From: Citreimonas salinaria
Lineage (GTDB): Bacteria; Pseudomonadota; Alphaproteobacteria; Rhodobacterales; Rhodobacteraceae
DNA length: 64,000 bases
Reading direction: 5' to 3'
Assembly: GCF_900107235.1 (NCBI RefSeq)
Contig: NZ_FNPF01000003.1
Span: forward strand, 124,001 to 188,000
The notes beneath the pieces are model-generated. The model was not told the DNA's origin and did no database searches. It saw nothing but the letters and a program-made list of their open reading frames with translations. Positions 26,707 through 34,265 of this stretch are shown here, piece after piece (position 1 is the stretch's first letter; each line of letters starts with the position of its first letter). The position numbers and the translations under genes were made by a program.

Positions 26707-27528
26707 ATGACCGATCCGAAATCAGACGACCTGATCCACGACCCCGACGGCGGCCTGCCCCGGCTGCTCGAGATCATGCGGCGCCTGCGCGACCCCGAAA
26801 CCGGCTGCCCGTGGGACCTGGAACAGGATTTCGCCTCCATCGCCCCCTACACGATCGAGGAAGCCTACGAGGTCGCCGACGCGATCGAACGCGAGGCCTG
26901 GGACGAGCTGCGCAGAGAGCTGGGCGACCTGCTGTTCCAGTCGGTGTTCCACGCGCAGATGGCCTCGGAACGCGGGCTTTTCGACTTCCACGACGTGGCC
27001 AACACCATGGCCGACAAGATGGTCGCGCGGCACCCCCACGTCTTCGGCGACGAGTCGCGCGACAAGTCCGCCGAGCAGCAGACCGCCGACTGGGAGGCGA
27101 TCAAGGCCGCCGAGCGCGCGGACAAGGCCCAGAAGGGCGTGCTCGACGGCGTGGCACATGGCCTGCCGGCGCTGATGCGCGCGGTCAAGCTGCAGAAACG
27201 CGCCGCGCGCGTGGGGTTCGACTGGCCCGAGACGGACCAGGTGATCGACAAGATCGTGGAAGAGGCGCAGGAGCTGCGCGAGGCCACCGACCCCGATCAC
27301 CGCGAAGAGGAGTTCGGCGACCTGCTGTTCGTGATGGCGAACCTCGCCCGGCACCTCGACATCGACCCCGAGGCCGCGTTGCGCCGCGCCAATGCCAAGT
27401 TCACGCGCCGCTTCGGCGCGATCGAGGCCGCGCTGGCCCGGCAGGGCCGCCGCCCCGAGGACAGCGACCACGCCGAGATGGACGCGCTGTGGGACGCGGC
27501 GAAGATGCGGGAAAAGGCCGAAGGCTGA
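26707..27528 (+). CDS. mazG: Nucleoside triphosphate pyrophosphohydrolase
   Basis: 273 aa, full-length MazG with two repeats of the all-alpha fold. Repeat 1: CPWDLEQDFASIAPYTIEEAYEVADAIE...ELGDLLFQSVFHAQMA; repeat 2: IVEEAQELREATD...EEEFGDLLFVMANLARHL, each with the EExxE/ExxD metal motif. It hydrolyses NTPs to NMP and pyrophosphate, cleaning non-canonical nucleotides and limiting stress responses. Single gene; 236 bp to the acpP stop, containing only the acpP terminator. Confidence 0.95.
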   Translation: MTDPKSDDLIHDPDGGLPRLLEIMRRLRDPETGCPWDLEQDFASIAPYTIEEAYEVADAIEREAWDELRRELGDLLFQSVFHAQMASERGLFDFHDVANTMADKMVARHPHVFGDESRDKSAEQQTADWEAIKAAERADKAQKGVLDGVAHGLPALMRAVKLQKRAARVGFDWPETDQVIDKIVEEAQELREATDPDHREEEFGDLLFVMANLARHLDIDPEAALRRANAKFTRRFGAIEAALARQGRRPEDSDHAEMDALWDAAKMREKAEG

Positions 27529-27705
27529 GCCCGACGGCCGGCCCTGCGACCGCAAACACGCCCCCGCCCGTCTCCCCGCCGGCAACCGTCCGGAAGTATC
27601 CCGCGGGTGCGGCGCCAAGCCCCCCGTCCTCCCGCCGTGCGGGCCCGGTCCCGCGTCCCGGCCGGGCCCGCGCGGGCGGCATCGCGGCGGCTCGGGTCTC
27701 CGCCA

Positions 27706-27737
27706 AACGAAAACGGCGCGCCCGAAGGGGCGCGCCG
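27706..27737 (-). terminator. Intrinsic terminator of acpP
   Basis: On the minus strand a perfect 10-bp stem, CGGCGCGCCC against GGGCGCGCCG (27714-27737) with a 4-nt loop, is followed by TTTTCGTTT, 28 bp after the acpP stop codon. Confidence 0.85.
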
Positions 27738-27764
27738 CTTGAAAACCGGTCTTCGGAAAGGCGC

Positions 27765-27998
27765 TTACTGCGCTTCCTTGATGAACTTGACCGCGTCGCC
27801 GACCGTCTGGATGGTCTCTGCCGCGTCGTCGGGGATCTCGATGCCGAACTCTTCCTCGAAGGCCATGACCAGCTCGACGGTGTCGAGGCTGTCCGCGCCC
27901 AGGTCGTCGATGAAGGATGCACCCTCGGTGACCTTCTCTTCTTCGACGTTCAGGTGCTCGACCACAATCTTCTTAACGCGATCCGCGATGTCGCTCAT
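27765..27998 (-). CDS. acpP: Acyl carrier protein
   Basis: 77 aa, highly acidic. The phosphopantetheine attachment site is Ser37 in [21 protein letters not shown]. It carries acyl chains between FabD, FabG and the other fatty acid synthase enzymes. It lies downstream of fabD and fabG on the same strand but after a 203-bp gap with its own likely promoter (28143-28171), consistent with its much higher expression, and is followed by a strong terminator. Confidence 0.98.
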   Translation of the reverse strand: MSDIADRVKKIVVEHLNVEEEKVTEGASFIDDLGADSLDTVELVMAFEEEFGIEIPDDAAETIQTVGDAVKFIKEAQ

Positions 27999-28142
27999 GT
28001 CTCTTCCTCGCTCGTTGGGTCATTCGGACCCGGTTTTCCTCGCCTCGCCCGGGCGGGATATCTAGCCCTTGCGGGCGGCTTCGTTCCCGTCCGACGGGAG
28101 CGGCACGGAACGGTATCCCGTTCCGGCCGGAAAGCTGCGGCG

Positions 28143-28171
28143 CCTATAGCACAGGCGACGGGGATGGCAAA
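28143..28171 (-). promoter_or_regulatory. acpP: Likely acpP promoter
   Basis: On the minus strand TTTGCC (28171-28166), a 17-bp spacer and TATAGG (28148-28143) form a reasonable sigma-70 promoter in the fabG-acpP gap, giving a leader of roughly 140 nt. Spacing is ideal; the -35 box is imperfect. Confidence 0.5.
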
Positions 28172-28201
28172 CGCTTTCCCGCCCGCGCCTTGCGCCGTCG
28201 A

Positions 28202-28939
28202 TTACAGCATCGCCATACCGCCGTTCACATGCAAGGTGGTGCCTGTGACATAGGCGGCTTCCGCGCTTGCGAGGTACAGGACCGCCGCCGCGATCTCTTC
28301 GGGGCGGCCCATCCGGCCGGACGGAATCTGCCCCAGGATCTGCGCCTTCTGGTCGTCCGTCAGCTTGTCGGTCATCGCCGTCTCGATGAAGCCGGGCGCC
28401 ACCGCGTTCACGGTGATCCCGCGCCCCGCCACCTCGTAGGCCAGCGACTTGGACATGCCGATCACGCCGGCCTTGGCGGCGGCGTAGTTGCCCTGCCCCG
28501 GGTTGCCCGTGGCGCCGACGACCGAGCTGATGTTCACGATGCGGCCCCAGCGCGCCTTCATCATGCCGCGCAGCACGCCCTTCGACAGCCGGTAGGTCGC
28601 GGTCAAGTTAACCTCGAGCACGCTGGACCACTCGTCCTCGGACATGCGCATGAACAGGTTGTCGCGGGTGATGCCGGCGTTGTTGATCAGGATGTCGACG
28701 CCGCCCATCGCCTCGGCCGCCTGCTTGGGCAGCGCGTTGACCGCCTCGGCGTCCGATAGGTTGCAGGGCAGCACGTGCGCGCGGGCACCCAGTGTCTCGG
28801 CCAGTTCCTGCAGCGGCGCCTCGCGCGTGCCCGAAAGGGCCACCGTCGCGCCCGCGCCGTGCAGCACCGTGGCGATCGCGCCGCCGATGCCACCCGAGGC
28901 GCCGGTGATCAGCGCCGTCTTTCCCGTCAGATCGAACAT
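28202..28939 (-). CDS. fabG: 3-oxoacyl-ACP reductase
   Basis: 245 aa short-chain dehydrogenase. The NADPH site TGASGGIGGAIA is at 12-23, followed by INNAGITRDN, the Ser of ISSVVGATGNPGQGNY and catalytic YAAAK, then the C-terminal GRMGRPEEIAAAVLYLASAEAAYVTGTTLHVNGGM. It reduces 3-ketoacyl-ACP in fatty acid elongation. Located 22 bp after fabD, the usual fabD-fabG-acpP order. Confidence 0.97.
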   Translation of the reverse strand: MFDLTGKTALITGASGGIGGAIATVLHGAGATVALSGTREAPLQELAETLGARAHVLPCNLSDAEAVNALPKQAAEAMGGVDILINNAGITRDNLFMRMSEDEWSSVLEVNLTATYRLSKGVLRGMMKARWGRIVNISSVVGATGNPGQGNYAAAKAGVIGMSKSLAYEVAGRGITVNAVAPGFIETAMTDKLTDDQKAQILGQIPSGRMGRPEEIAAAVLYLASAEAAYVTGTTLHVNGGMAML

Positions 28940-28961
28940 CCCTGCTCTCCTCCTTGTGCGT

Positions 28962-29903
28962 TCAGCCAGCCAGCGCTTCTGCGGCGGCCCTGACCTCGTC
29001 GGCGGTGCCGATGGTGCGCGTCGCCGCAGTCTTCTCGATCCGGCGGACCATGCCCGACAAGGCCTTTCCGGCGCCGATCTCCCAGAACTCGGTCACGCCC
29101 TGCCCGGCCATCCACGTCACGGATTCGCGCCAGCGCACGGCGCTGCACACCTGCTCGACAAGCAGGTCGCGGATGCGCGCGGGGTGCGACACGGCCTCGG
29201 CGGTGACGTTGGCCACCACCGGCACGCGCGGCGCGCGGATTTCGACCGCGCCCAGGGCCTCGGCCATCGCGTCGGCGGCGGGCGCCATCAGCGCGCAATG
29301 GAACGGCGCGCTCACCGGAAGCATCAGCGCGCGCTTGGCGCCCGCGCCCTTGGCCGCCTCGACCGCGCGTTCCACCGCCGCCGCGTCGCCCGAGATCACC
29401 ACCTGCGCGGGATCGTTGTCGTTGGCCGCCTCGCAGACGTCGCCCTGCGCCGCGTCGGCGGCAAGCTTGCGCACCGCGTCCAGGTCCAGCCCCAGGATCG
29501 CCGCCATGGCGCCCTCGCCCGGCGCGACCGCGTCCTGCATCGCGGTGCCGCGCAGCCGCAGCAGGCGCGCGGCATCCGCAACCGTGAAGGCGCCCGCCGC
29601 CGTCAGCGCGGAATACTCGCCCAGCGAATGCCCCGCCACGAAGGCCGCCGCGTCCACCGTCAGACCCTCGGCTTCGAGCGCGCGCAAGGCCGCGATCGAC
29701 GTCGCCATCAGCGCCGGCTGCGCGTTGCGGGTCAGCGTCAGCTGGTCGATCTCGCCGTCCCAGATCAGTGCGGACAGCTTCTCGCCCAGGGCCTCGTCGA
29801 CCTCGTCGAAGACCGCGCGCGCGGCGGGGTACGCCTGCGCCAGGTCGCGGCCCATGCCGATCGTCTGCGCCCCCTGCCCGGGAAAGAGGAATGCAAGGCT
29901 CAT
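28962..29903 (-). CDS. fabD: Malonyl-CoA:ACP transacylase
   Basis: 313 aa. Motifs: FLFPGQGAQ at the N-terminus, nucleophile Ser93 in AGHSLGEYSAL, and the catalytic His in VSAPFHCALM. It loads malonate onto AcpP, encoded two genes downstream. The ATG at 29903 has GGGAGG just upstream; the open frame continues to 29966 without a site. First gene of the fab cluster; divergent from rpsF. Confidence 0.97.
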   Translation of the reverse strand: MSLAFLFPGQGAQTIGMGRDLAQAYPAARAVFDEVDEALGEKLSALIWDGEIDQLTLTRNAQPALMATSIAALRALEAEGLTVDAAAFVAGHSLGEYSALTAAGAFTVADAARLLRLRGTAMQDAVAPGEGAMAAILGLDLDAVRKLAADAAQGDVCEAANDNDPAQVVISGDAAAVERAVEAAKGAGAKRALMLPVSAPFHCALMAPAADAMAEALGAVEIRAPRVPVVANVTAEAVSHPARIRDLLVEQVCSAVRWRESVTWMAGQGVTEFWEIGAGKALSGMVRRIEKTAATRTIGTADEVRAAAEALAG

Positions 29904-30001
29904 GACGCCTCCCTGTCGTGGCTTACGTTGACCCAAGGGCTTACAATCGCCCGCGCAGGGGTGCAATGACCCCGCGCGCCCCGACGCGGCCGGCGCAGCG
30001 C

Positions 30002-30030
30002 TTGCATCGCGCCGCGATCCGCACTATGCC
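30002..30030 (+). promoter_or_regulatory. Possible rpsF operon promoter
   Basis: TTGCAT (30002-30007), 17-bp spacer, TATGCC (30025-30030), about 110 bp upstream of rpsF in the 235-bp gap shared with fabD. Spacing is ideal, boxes are partial. Confidence 0.4.
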
Positions 30031-30138
30031 CGCGCAACCTTCCGCGACAATCTTTCAATCGCGCAGCCTCTCGTGGATCCGGGGCGGAAGGGCTGGCCCG
30101 GACCCTATGAAATGCGCCTGAACATGAACGGAGTGCAC

Positions 30139-30495
30139 ATGCCGCTTTACGAGCATGTCTTCATCTCGCGTCAGGATCTGTCCAACGCGCAGGCCGAAGG
30201 TCTCATCGAACATTTCGGAACCGTCCTCGCCGACAACGGCGGCAAGCTCGTCGACAGCGAGTACTGGGGCGTCAAGACGATGGCCTACAAGATCAACAAG
30301 AACCGCAAGGGCCACTACGCCTTCCTGCGCACCGACGCCCCGTCGGACGCCGTGCAGGAGATGGAGCGCCTGATGCGCCTGCACGACGACGTCATGCGCG
30401 TCATGACCATCAAGGTCGACGAGCACGAGGAAGGCCCGTCCATCCAGATGCAGAAACGCGACGAGCGCGACGACCGCCGCCGCGAACGCCGCTGA
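30139..30495 (+). CDS. rpsF: 30S ribosomal protein S6
   Basis: 118 aa. The family opening [15 protein letters not shown] and [35 protein letters not shown] are clear; the C-terminus is a charged tail rich in Arg/Asp/Glu, as is common in alphaproteobacteria. S6 binds S18 on the 30S platform, and the two genes are adjacent here. GGAG lies five bases before the ATG at 30139; an in-frame ATG 15 bases upstream is less well placed. Confidence 0.97.
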   Translation: MPLYEHVFISRQDLSNAQAEGLIEHFGTVLADNGGKLVDSEYWGVKTMAYKINKNRKGHYAFLRTDAPSDAVQEMERLMRLHDDVMRVMTIKVDEHEEGPSIQMQKRDERDDRRRERR

Positions 30496-30515
30496 GCGCA
30501 GAGGAGAGCAAAACC

Positions 30516-30743
30516 ATGGGTGCAAAACCGTTTTTCCGCCGCCGCAAGGTCTGCCCGTTCTCGGGCGACAACGCGCCGAAGATCGACTACAAGGACACCA
30601 AGCTGCTTCAGCGCTACGTGTCCGAGCGCGGCAAGATCGTGCCGTCGCGCATCACCGCCGTCTCGTCGAAGAAGCAGCGCGAGCTGTCCCGCGCGATCAA
30701 GCGCGCGCGCTTCCTCGCCCTTCTGCCCTACGCCGTGAAGTAA
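30516..30743 (+). CDS. rpsR: 30S ribosomal protein S18
   Basis: 75 aa. [67 protein letters not shown] is the S18 family pattern over nearly the whole protein. It partners S6. A GAGGAG ribosome site lies in the 20-bp gap after rpsF. Confidence 0.98.
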   Translation: MGAKPFFRRRKVCPFSGDNAPKIDYKDTKLLQRYVSERGKIVPSRITAVSSKKQRELSRAIKRARFLALLPYAVK

Positions 30744-30753
30744 GGAGCGTCCC

Positions 30754-31380
30754 ATGCAAGTCATTCTTCTGGAACGCGTGGCCAAGCTGGGCCAGATGGG
30801 CGACGTCGTCGACGTCAAGCCCGGCTTCGCGCGCAACTACCTGCTGCTTCAGGGCAAGGCCCTGACCGCGTCGCAGGCCAACATCGACAAGTTCGAAGGC
30901 CAGAAAGCCGATCTCGAGGCGCATAACCTCGAGACCCGCAAAGAGGCCGAGGCGATGAGCGAAAAGCTCGACGGCGAGACCTTCGTCGTGATTCGCCAGG
31001 CGTCCGACGGCGGCAACCTCTACGGCTCGGTCACCACCCGTGACGCGGCCAACGTCGCGTCCGAGGCCGGCTTCAAGGTCGACCGCAAGCAGGTCATCAT
31101 CCGCGAGCCGATCAAGGTCCTGGGCCTGCACGAGGTCGAGATCCACCTGCACCCCGAAGTGGTTGCGGTGATCCAGCTGAACGTCGCCCGCTCGCCCGAA
31201 GAGGCCGAGATCCAGGCCTCCGGCAAGTCCATCCAGGACGCCGCGGCCGAGGAAGAGGCACAGGCCGAGTTCGAGGTCAGCCAGCTGTTCGACGACATCG
31301 GCGGCGCCGCCAACGATGAAGACGAAGACGACCGCGACTCGGGCCTCGTCGAGACCCCCGAGAACCGCTCGAACGACTGA
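30754..31380 (+). CDS. rplI: 50S ribosomal protein L9
   Basis: 208 aa. Standard two-domain L9 ([31 protein letters not shown], long linker helix, [11 protein letters not shown] domain) occupies residues 1-~150. A further ~55 residues form an acidic tail ([24 protein letters not shown]) typical of Rhodobacterales and absent in the 149-aa E. coli protein. L9 binds domain V of 23S rRNA and limits frameshifting. GGAG precedes the ATG; a strong terminator follows. Confidence 0.97.
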   Translation: MQVILLERVAKLGQMGDVVDVKPGFARNYLLLQGKALTASQANIDKFEGQKADLEAHNLETRKEAEAMSEKLDGETFVVIRQASDGGNLYGSVTTRDAANVASEAGFKVDRKQVIIREPIKVLGLHEVEIHLHPEVVAVIQLNVARSPEEAEIQASGKSIQDAAAEEEAQAEFEVSQLFDDIGGAANDEDEDDRDSGLVETPENRSND

Positions 31381-31427
31381 ACGACCCAAGCACGGCGCCC
31401 ACCCGGCACCGAGCACCGGTAACACGA

Positions 31428-31457
31428 ACGCCGCGCGGATCCCGCGCGGCGTTTTTC
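31428..31457 (+). terminator. Intrinsic terminator of rpsF-rpsR-rplI
   Basis: A perfect 11-bp stem, ACGCCGCGCGG (31428-31438) against CCGCGCGGCGT (31442-31452), with a 3-nt loop and a following TTTTC, 47 bp after the rplI stop. Confidence 0.9.
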
Positions 31458-31521
31458 GTCGTGCGCCCTCGTTTCCCGTGGCGCCGGCTCCTGCGACCAT
31501 GTCGCGAACCCGGATCCTCCA

Positions 31522-31550
31522 GAAGCTCTGAAGCTCTGAAGCTCTGAAGC
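31522..31550 (+). repeat. Short tandem repeat, unit GAAGCTCT
   Basis: The 8-bp unit GAAGCTCT is repeated 3.6 times without error in the 495-bp gap between rplI and tig. The rest of this gap holds the rplI terminator, one copy of the 78-bp repeat and the tig terminator; I see no gene in it. Copy number could vary between strains. Confidence 0.9.
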
Positions 31551-31723
31551 AGGCTGGATCGCGGGCATCACCGGGTGCAAGCGTCGTTCGAGCCCGGCCG
31601 CCGCGAAAAGCCGCATCACCTCTTGGACCGGCCGTTGACCCCTCCTCCTGACCCGAATGACGGGACGTCCGCGCATCCGAGACGCCGCCCGACATGCGGC
31701 CGGTGCCCGCTTCCGAAGGCGCG

Positions 31724-31801
31724 AATTCCTAGCAGAAGGTTAATGCGTCTCTGTAACCCCTTGATTTCACATTGTCGCCTGAGTGTCCCACCGTGGGACA
31801 C
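31724..31801 (+). repeat. 78-bp dispersed repeat, copy 1
   Basis: This 78-bp block aligns without gaps to 50209-50286 (plus; about 59 of 78 identical by hand count) and to the reverse complement of 38771-38848. Best-kept parts are AGGTTAA near position 15, TTGATTTC in the middle and the terminal palindrome GTGTCCCA-CCG-TGGGACAC (31783-31801). It lies between the converging rplI and tig genes, three bases before the tig terminator region begins. I do not recognise the family. Confidence 0.85.
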
Positions 31802-31803
31802 CT

Positions 31804-31840
31804 CGAAACGAAAACGGCGCCGCCCGGAAGGACGACGCCG
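31804..31840 (-). terminator. Intrinsic terminator of tig
   Basis: On the minus strand CGGCGTCGTCC pairs with GGGCGGCGCCG (11 bp including two G-U pairs, loop TTCC) and is followed by TTTTCGTTTCG, 36 bp past the tig stop. The U-tract shares the TTTTCGTTT pattern of the acpP and bioY terminators. Confidence 0.85.
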
Positions 31841-31875
31841 CTGATCTCGTACCGGGGGCGTGAGGCCCGCCCGGA

Positions 31876-33207
31876 TTATTCCTCGTCGAGCGCCTCGACC
31901 GCCTTCTGAAGGTCCTCCTTCGAGACCTCCTTCTCGGTCACGTCCGCCTGCTCGGCAATGTGGTCGATCACCTTGTCCTCGAAGATCGGCGCGCGCATCT
32001 GCTGCTGCATCTGCTGGTTCTGGCGCACGAAGTCGAAGAACTGGCGCTCCTGACCCGGGTACTGGCGCGCCTGCGCCATGATCGCCTGGGTCATCTCGGC
32101 ATCGGTCACCTGGATCTCGGCCTTCTGGCCGATATCCGCCAGCAGCAGGCCCAGGCGCACGCGGCGCTCGGCCAGCTTGCGGTGCTCGTCCGTGGGCGTG
32201 ATCTCGGGGTGATCGTGGCCCTTCACGTCGGGGTTTTCCTCGTGCCACAGCTGGTGCGCGATCTGGTTCGCCTCGGCGTCGACCAAGCTCGGCGGCAGCT
32301 CGAAGCTGACCATCTCGTCGAGCTTGTCCAGCATGTTGCGCTTCATCACCGCGCGCGACGCGCCGGCATACTCGGCCTCCAGCCGCTCGCGGATCTGGCC
32401 CTTCAGCGCCTCGAGATCCTCGGCGCCGAACTTCTTGGCCATCTCGTCGTCGACCTCGGCCGCGACGGGCTTCTTCACCGCCTTGACGGTCACGTCGAAG
32501 ATCGCGTCCTTGCCAGCCAGGTTCTCGGCGCCGTATTCCTCGGGGAACTTGACCTCGACGGCCTTCTCCTCGCCGGCCTTCACGCCGACCAGTTGCTCCT
32601 CGAAGCCGGGGATGAAGCTGTTGGAACCCAGCGTCAGCGGGTAATCCTCGGCCGAGCCGCCCTCGAACGCCTCGCCGTCGAGCTTGCCGACGAAGTCGAT
32701 CACGACCTGGTCACCGTTCTCGGCCGCCTCGCCCTCGGGCTTGTCCTCGAAGTTCTGCGCGGTTTCGGCCAGCGATTTCAGCGCCTCGTCTACGGAGTCT
32801 TCGTCCGCCTTGGCCACCAGCTTCTCGACCGAGATCTGCGTGAAGTCGACCTCGGGCACGTCGGGCAGCGCCTCGTAGGTCATCTCGACCTGGATGTCGT
32901 CGCCTTCCTTCCAGTCGTCGTTGGTCATCTTGACCTCGGGCTGGGCGGCGGGACGGTCGCCCGTCTTCTCGAAATGCTCGTTCATCGCGCCGTCGATGGT
33001 TTCCTGCATCGACTCGCCCAGCAGACGCTGACCGAACTGCTTGCGAAGAAGCGCCATCGGCACCTTGCCCTTGCGAAAGCCCTTCATCTCGATCTCGGGC
33101 TGGGCCTCGGCAAGCTTCTCGTTGACCTTCGCGTCAAGCTCGTCGGCGGTGACGGTGATCGCGTAGCCGCGCTTGAGCCCGTCATTCAGCGTCTCGGTGA
33201 CCTGCAT
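31876..33207 (-). CDS. tig: Trigger factor
   Basis: 443 aa ribosome-associated chaperone. The N-terminal ribosome-binding domain includes [18 protein letters not shown] (signature GFRxGxxP), the FKBP-like domain has [41 protein letters not shown], and the C-terminal arms extend to an acidic end. GAGGA lies four bases before the ATG at 33207. The frame is open through the tRNA gene upstream, which is not coding. Placed downstream of tRNA-Leu as in related genomes. Confidence 0.97.
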   Translation of the reverse strand: MQVTETLNDGLKRGYAITVTADELDAKVNEKLAEAQPEIEMKGFRKGKVPMALLRKQFGQRLLGESMQETIDGAMNEHFEKTGDRPAAQPEVKMTNDDWKEGDDIQVEMTYEALPDVPEVDFTQISVEKLVAKADEDSVDEALKSLAETAQNFEDKPEGEAAENGDQVVIDFVGKLDGEAFEGGSAEDYPLTLGSNSFIPGFEEQLVGVKAGEEKAVEVKFPEEYGAENLAGKDAIFDVTVKAVKKPVAAEVDDEMAKKFGAEDLEALKGQIRERLEAEYAGASRAVMKRNMLDKLDEMVSFELPPSLVDAEANQIAHQLWHEENPDVKGHDHPEITPTDEHRKLAERRVRLGLLLADIGQKAEIQVTDAEMTQAIMAQARQYPGQERQFFDFVRQNQQMQQQMRAPIFEDKVIDHIAEQADVTEKEVSKEDLQKAVEALDEE

Positions 33208-33365
33208 GTGTTCCTCATAGTCCAGGGGCACGGAGGCCCGCGTTCGAATGTTTCGCGGACTTCTAGGCATTGCGGTCAAGGCGTGCAAGGCGGATTCGGG
33301 CCGCACGGTCCACGACGGTCGCGTCCTCCCGCGACAGGGCGATGCCAGCCCCTCCGGGGGCGCGA

Positions 33366-33450
33366 TGGTGCGGGTGAAGGGACTTGAACCCCCACGCCTT
33401 GCGGCGCCAGAACCTAAATCTGGTGCGTCTACCAATTCCGCCACACCCGC
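33366..33450 (-). tRNA. tRNA-Leu (anticodon UAG)
   Basis: On the minus strand an 85-nt type II tRNA starts GCGGGTGTGG, has the D-loop AATTGGTAGACGC, the anticodon stem-loop CCAGA-TTTAGGT-TCTGG (anticodon TAG), a long variable arm (CGCCGCAAGGCG), the T-loop GGGTTCAAGTCCC and closes with CACCCGC, discriminator A and an encoded CCA (33368-33366). All stems pair. It reads CUN leucine codons, mainly CUA/CUG. Confidence 0.97.
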
Positions 33451-33471
33451 ATTGCGCCGAAGCGCGCCCGA

Positions 33472-33500
33472 TTGCTACGCCAAGAGGCGCGCGGTCGCAA
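33472..33500 (-). promoter_or_regulatory. Likely tRNA-Leu promoter
   Basis: On the minus strand TTGCGA (33500-33495), a 17-bp spacer and TAGCAA (33477-33472) lie so that transcription would start about 15 bases before the tRNA 5' end. Spacing and distance are right; the -10 box is imperfect. Confidence 0.5.
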
Positions 33501-33698
33501 GCCGGGCAGACCACCGACGACGACAAGGCACCTTGTCGCGGCGGCTGCGCCGCGCCCGGAGCGGCCTTCGGCCCGGTCGGCAAAATCCCGCAATAGAAGA
33601 CAAAGGTGTCTTGTGTTACACTTATGGGTGAGTCACGTGGATCTCGCGACCATCGGTTTCCGTAACGTCATCTTTCACGGCGCGAGCGGGGGGCCATA

Positions 33699-34265
33699 GT
33701 GAACGGGTTGGTGGACATGGCGTGGACGTTTTCATGGCTCGGCGCGCGGCGCAGGCGCGATCCCTTCGCGCCCGTTCATGCCGAGGCCTTCGGTTTGCCG
33801 TCGGACGTCGAGATCGCCACGCGGGACGGCATCCTGCCGATCTGGTCGCTGTCCGCCGGCGACCGCATCATAACGCGCACGGGCTGGGCACCGCTGCGCG
33901 CCATCCGCATGACCCACGGCACGGTGCAGGCGGTGACGGTGCCGCCCGCGACGCTGGGCAGCGACGCTCCCGATCACGCGGTGACGCTGCCGGCGGGCCA
34001 GCCACTGCTGCTGCGCGGCGAGCCGGCGCTTCGGCTGACCGGGCGCGACCACGCCGTCGTCCCGGCGGCGCGACTGGCGCGCGCGATGGGACTGGCGCCG
34101 CCCTGCGCGGTGCGGATGACGGTCTTGCTGCTGGGCTTCGACACGCCGCAGATCCTGTACGCCAGCGGTTTGGAACTCGCGGCCCCCGACACCGCCACCC
34201 TCAGGGCGCTGCCGCTAGATCCCGGAGACACGCAGGCAGGGCCTCGGGAAGGTCTTCCGAGATAA
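33699..34265 (+). CDS. Hint-fold domain protein
   Basis: 188 aa from a GTG at 33699 (an ATG at 33717 is the alternative). The core SDVEIATRDGILPIWSLSAGDRIITRTGWAPLRAIRM follows the Hint (hedgehog/intein) pattern seen in many Rhodobacterales Hint_2 proteins, where the fold usually sits in large secreted proteins. Here it stands alone and the usual start Cys of the self-splicing motif (C-F-x-x-G-T) is missing; FGLPSD occupies that place. No autoprocessing is therefore expected. The 3' end overlaps the nnrD/nnrE fusion gene by 65 bp on the other strand. Confidence 0.7.
   Translation: MNGLVDMAWTFSWLGARRRRDPFAPVHAEAFGLPSDVEIATRDGILPIWSLSAGDRIITRTGWAPLRAIRMTHGTVQAVTVPPATLGSDAPDHAVTLPAGQPLLLRGEPALRLTGRDHAVVPAARLARAMGLAPPCAVRMTVLLLGFDTPQILYASGLELAAPDTATLRALPLDPGDTQAGPREGLPR

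Noticed and set aside
27607-28065. Plus-strand frame opposite acpP
   Set aside because: Antisense to acpP and its terminator; composition is that of a shadow frame.
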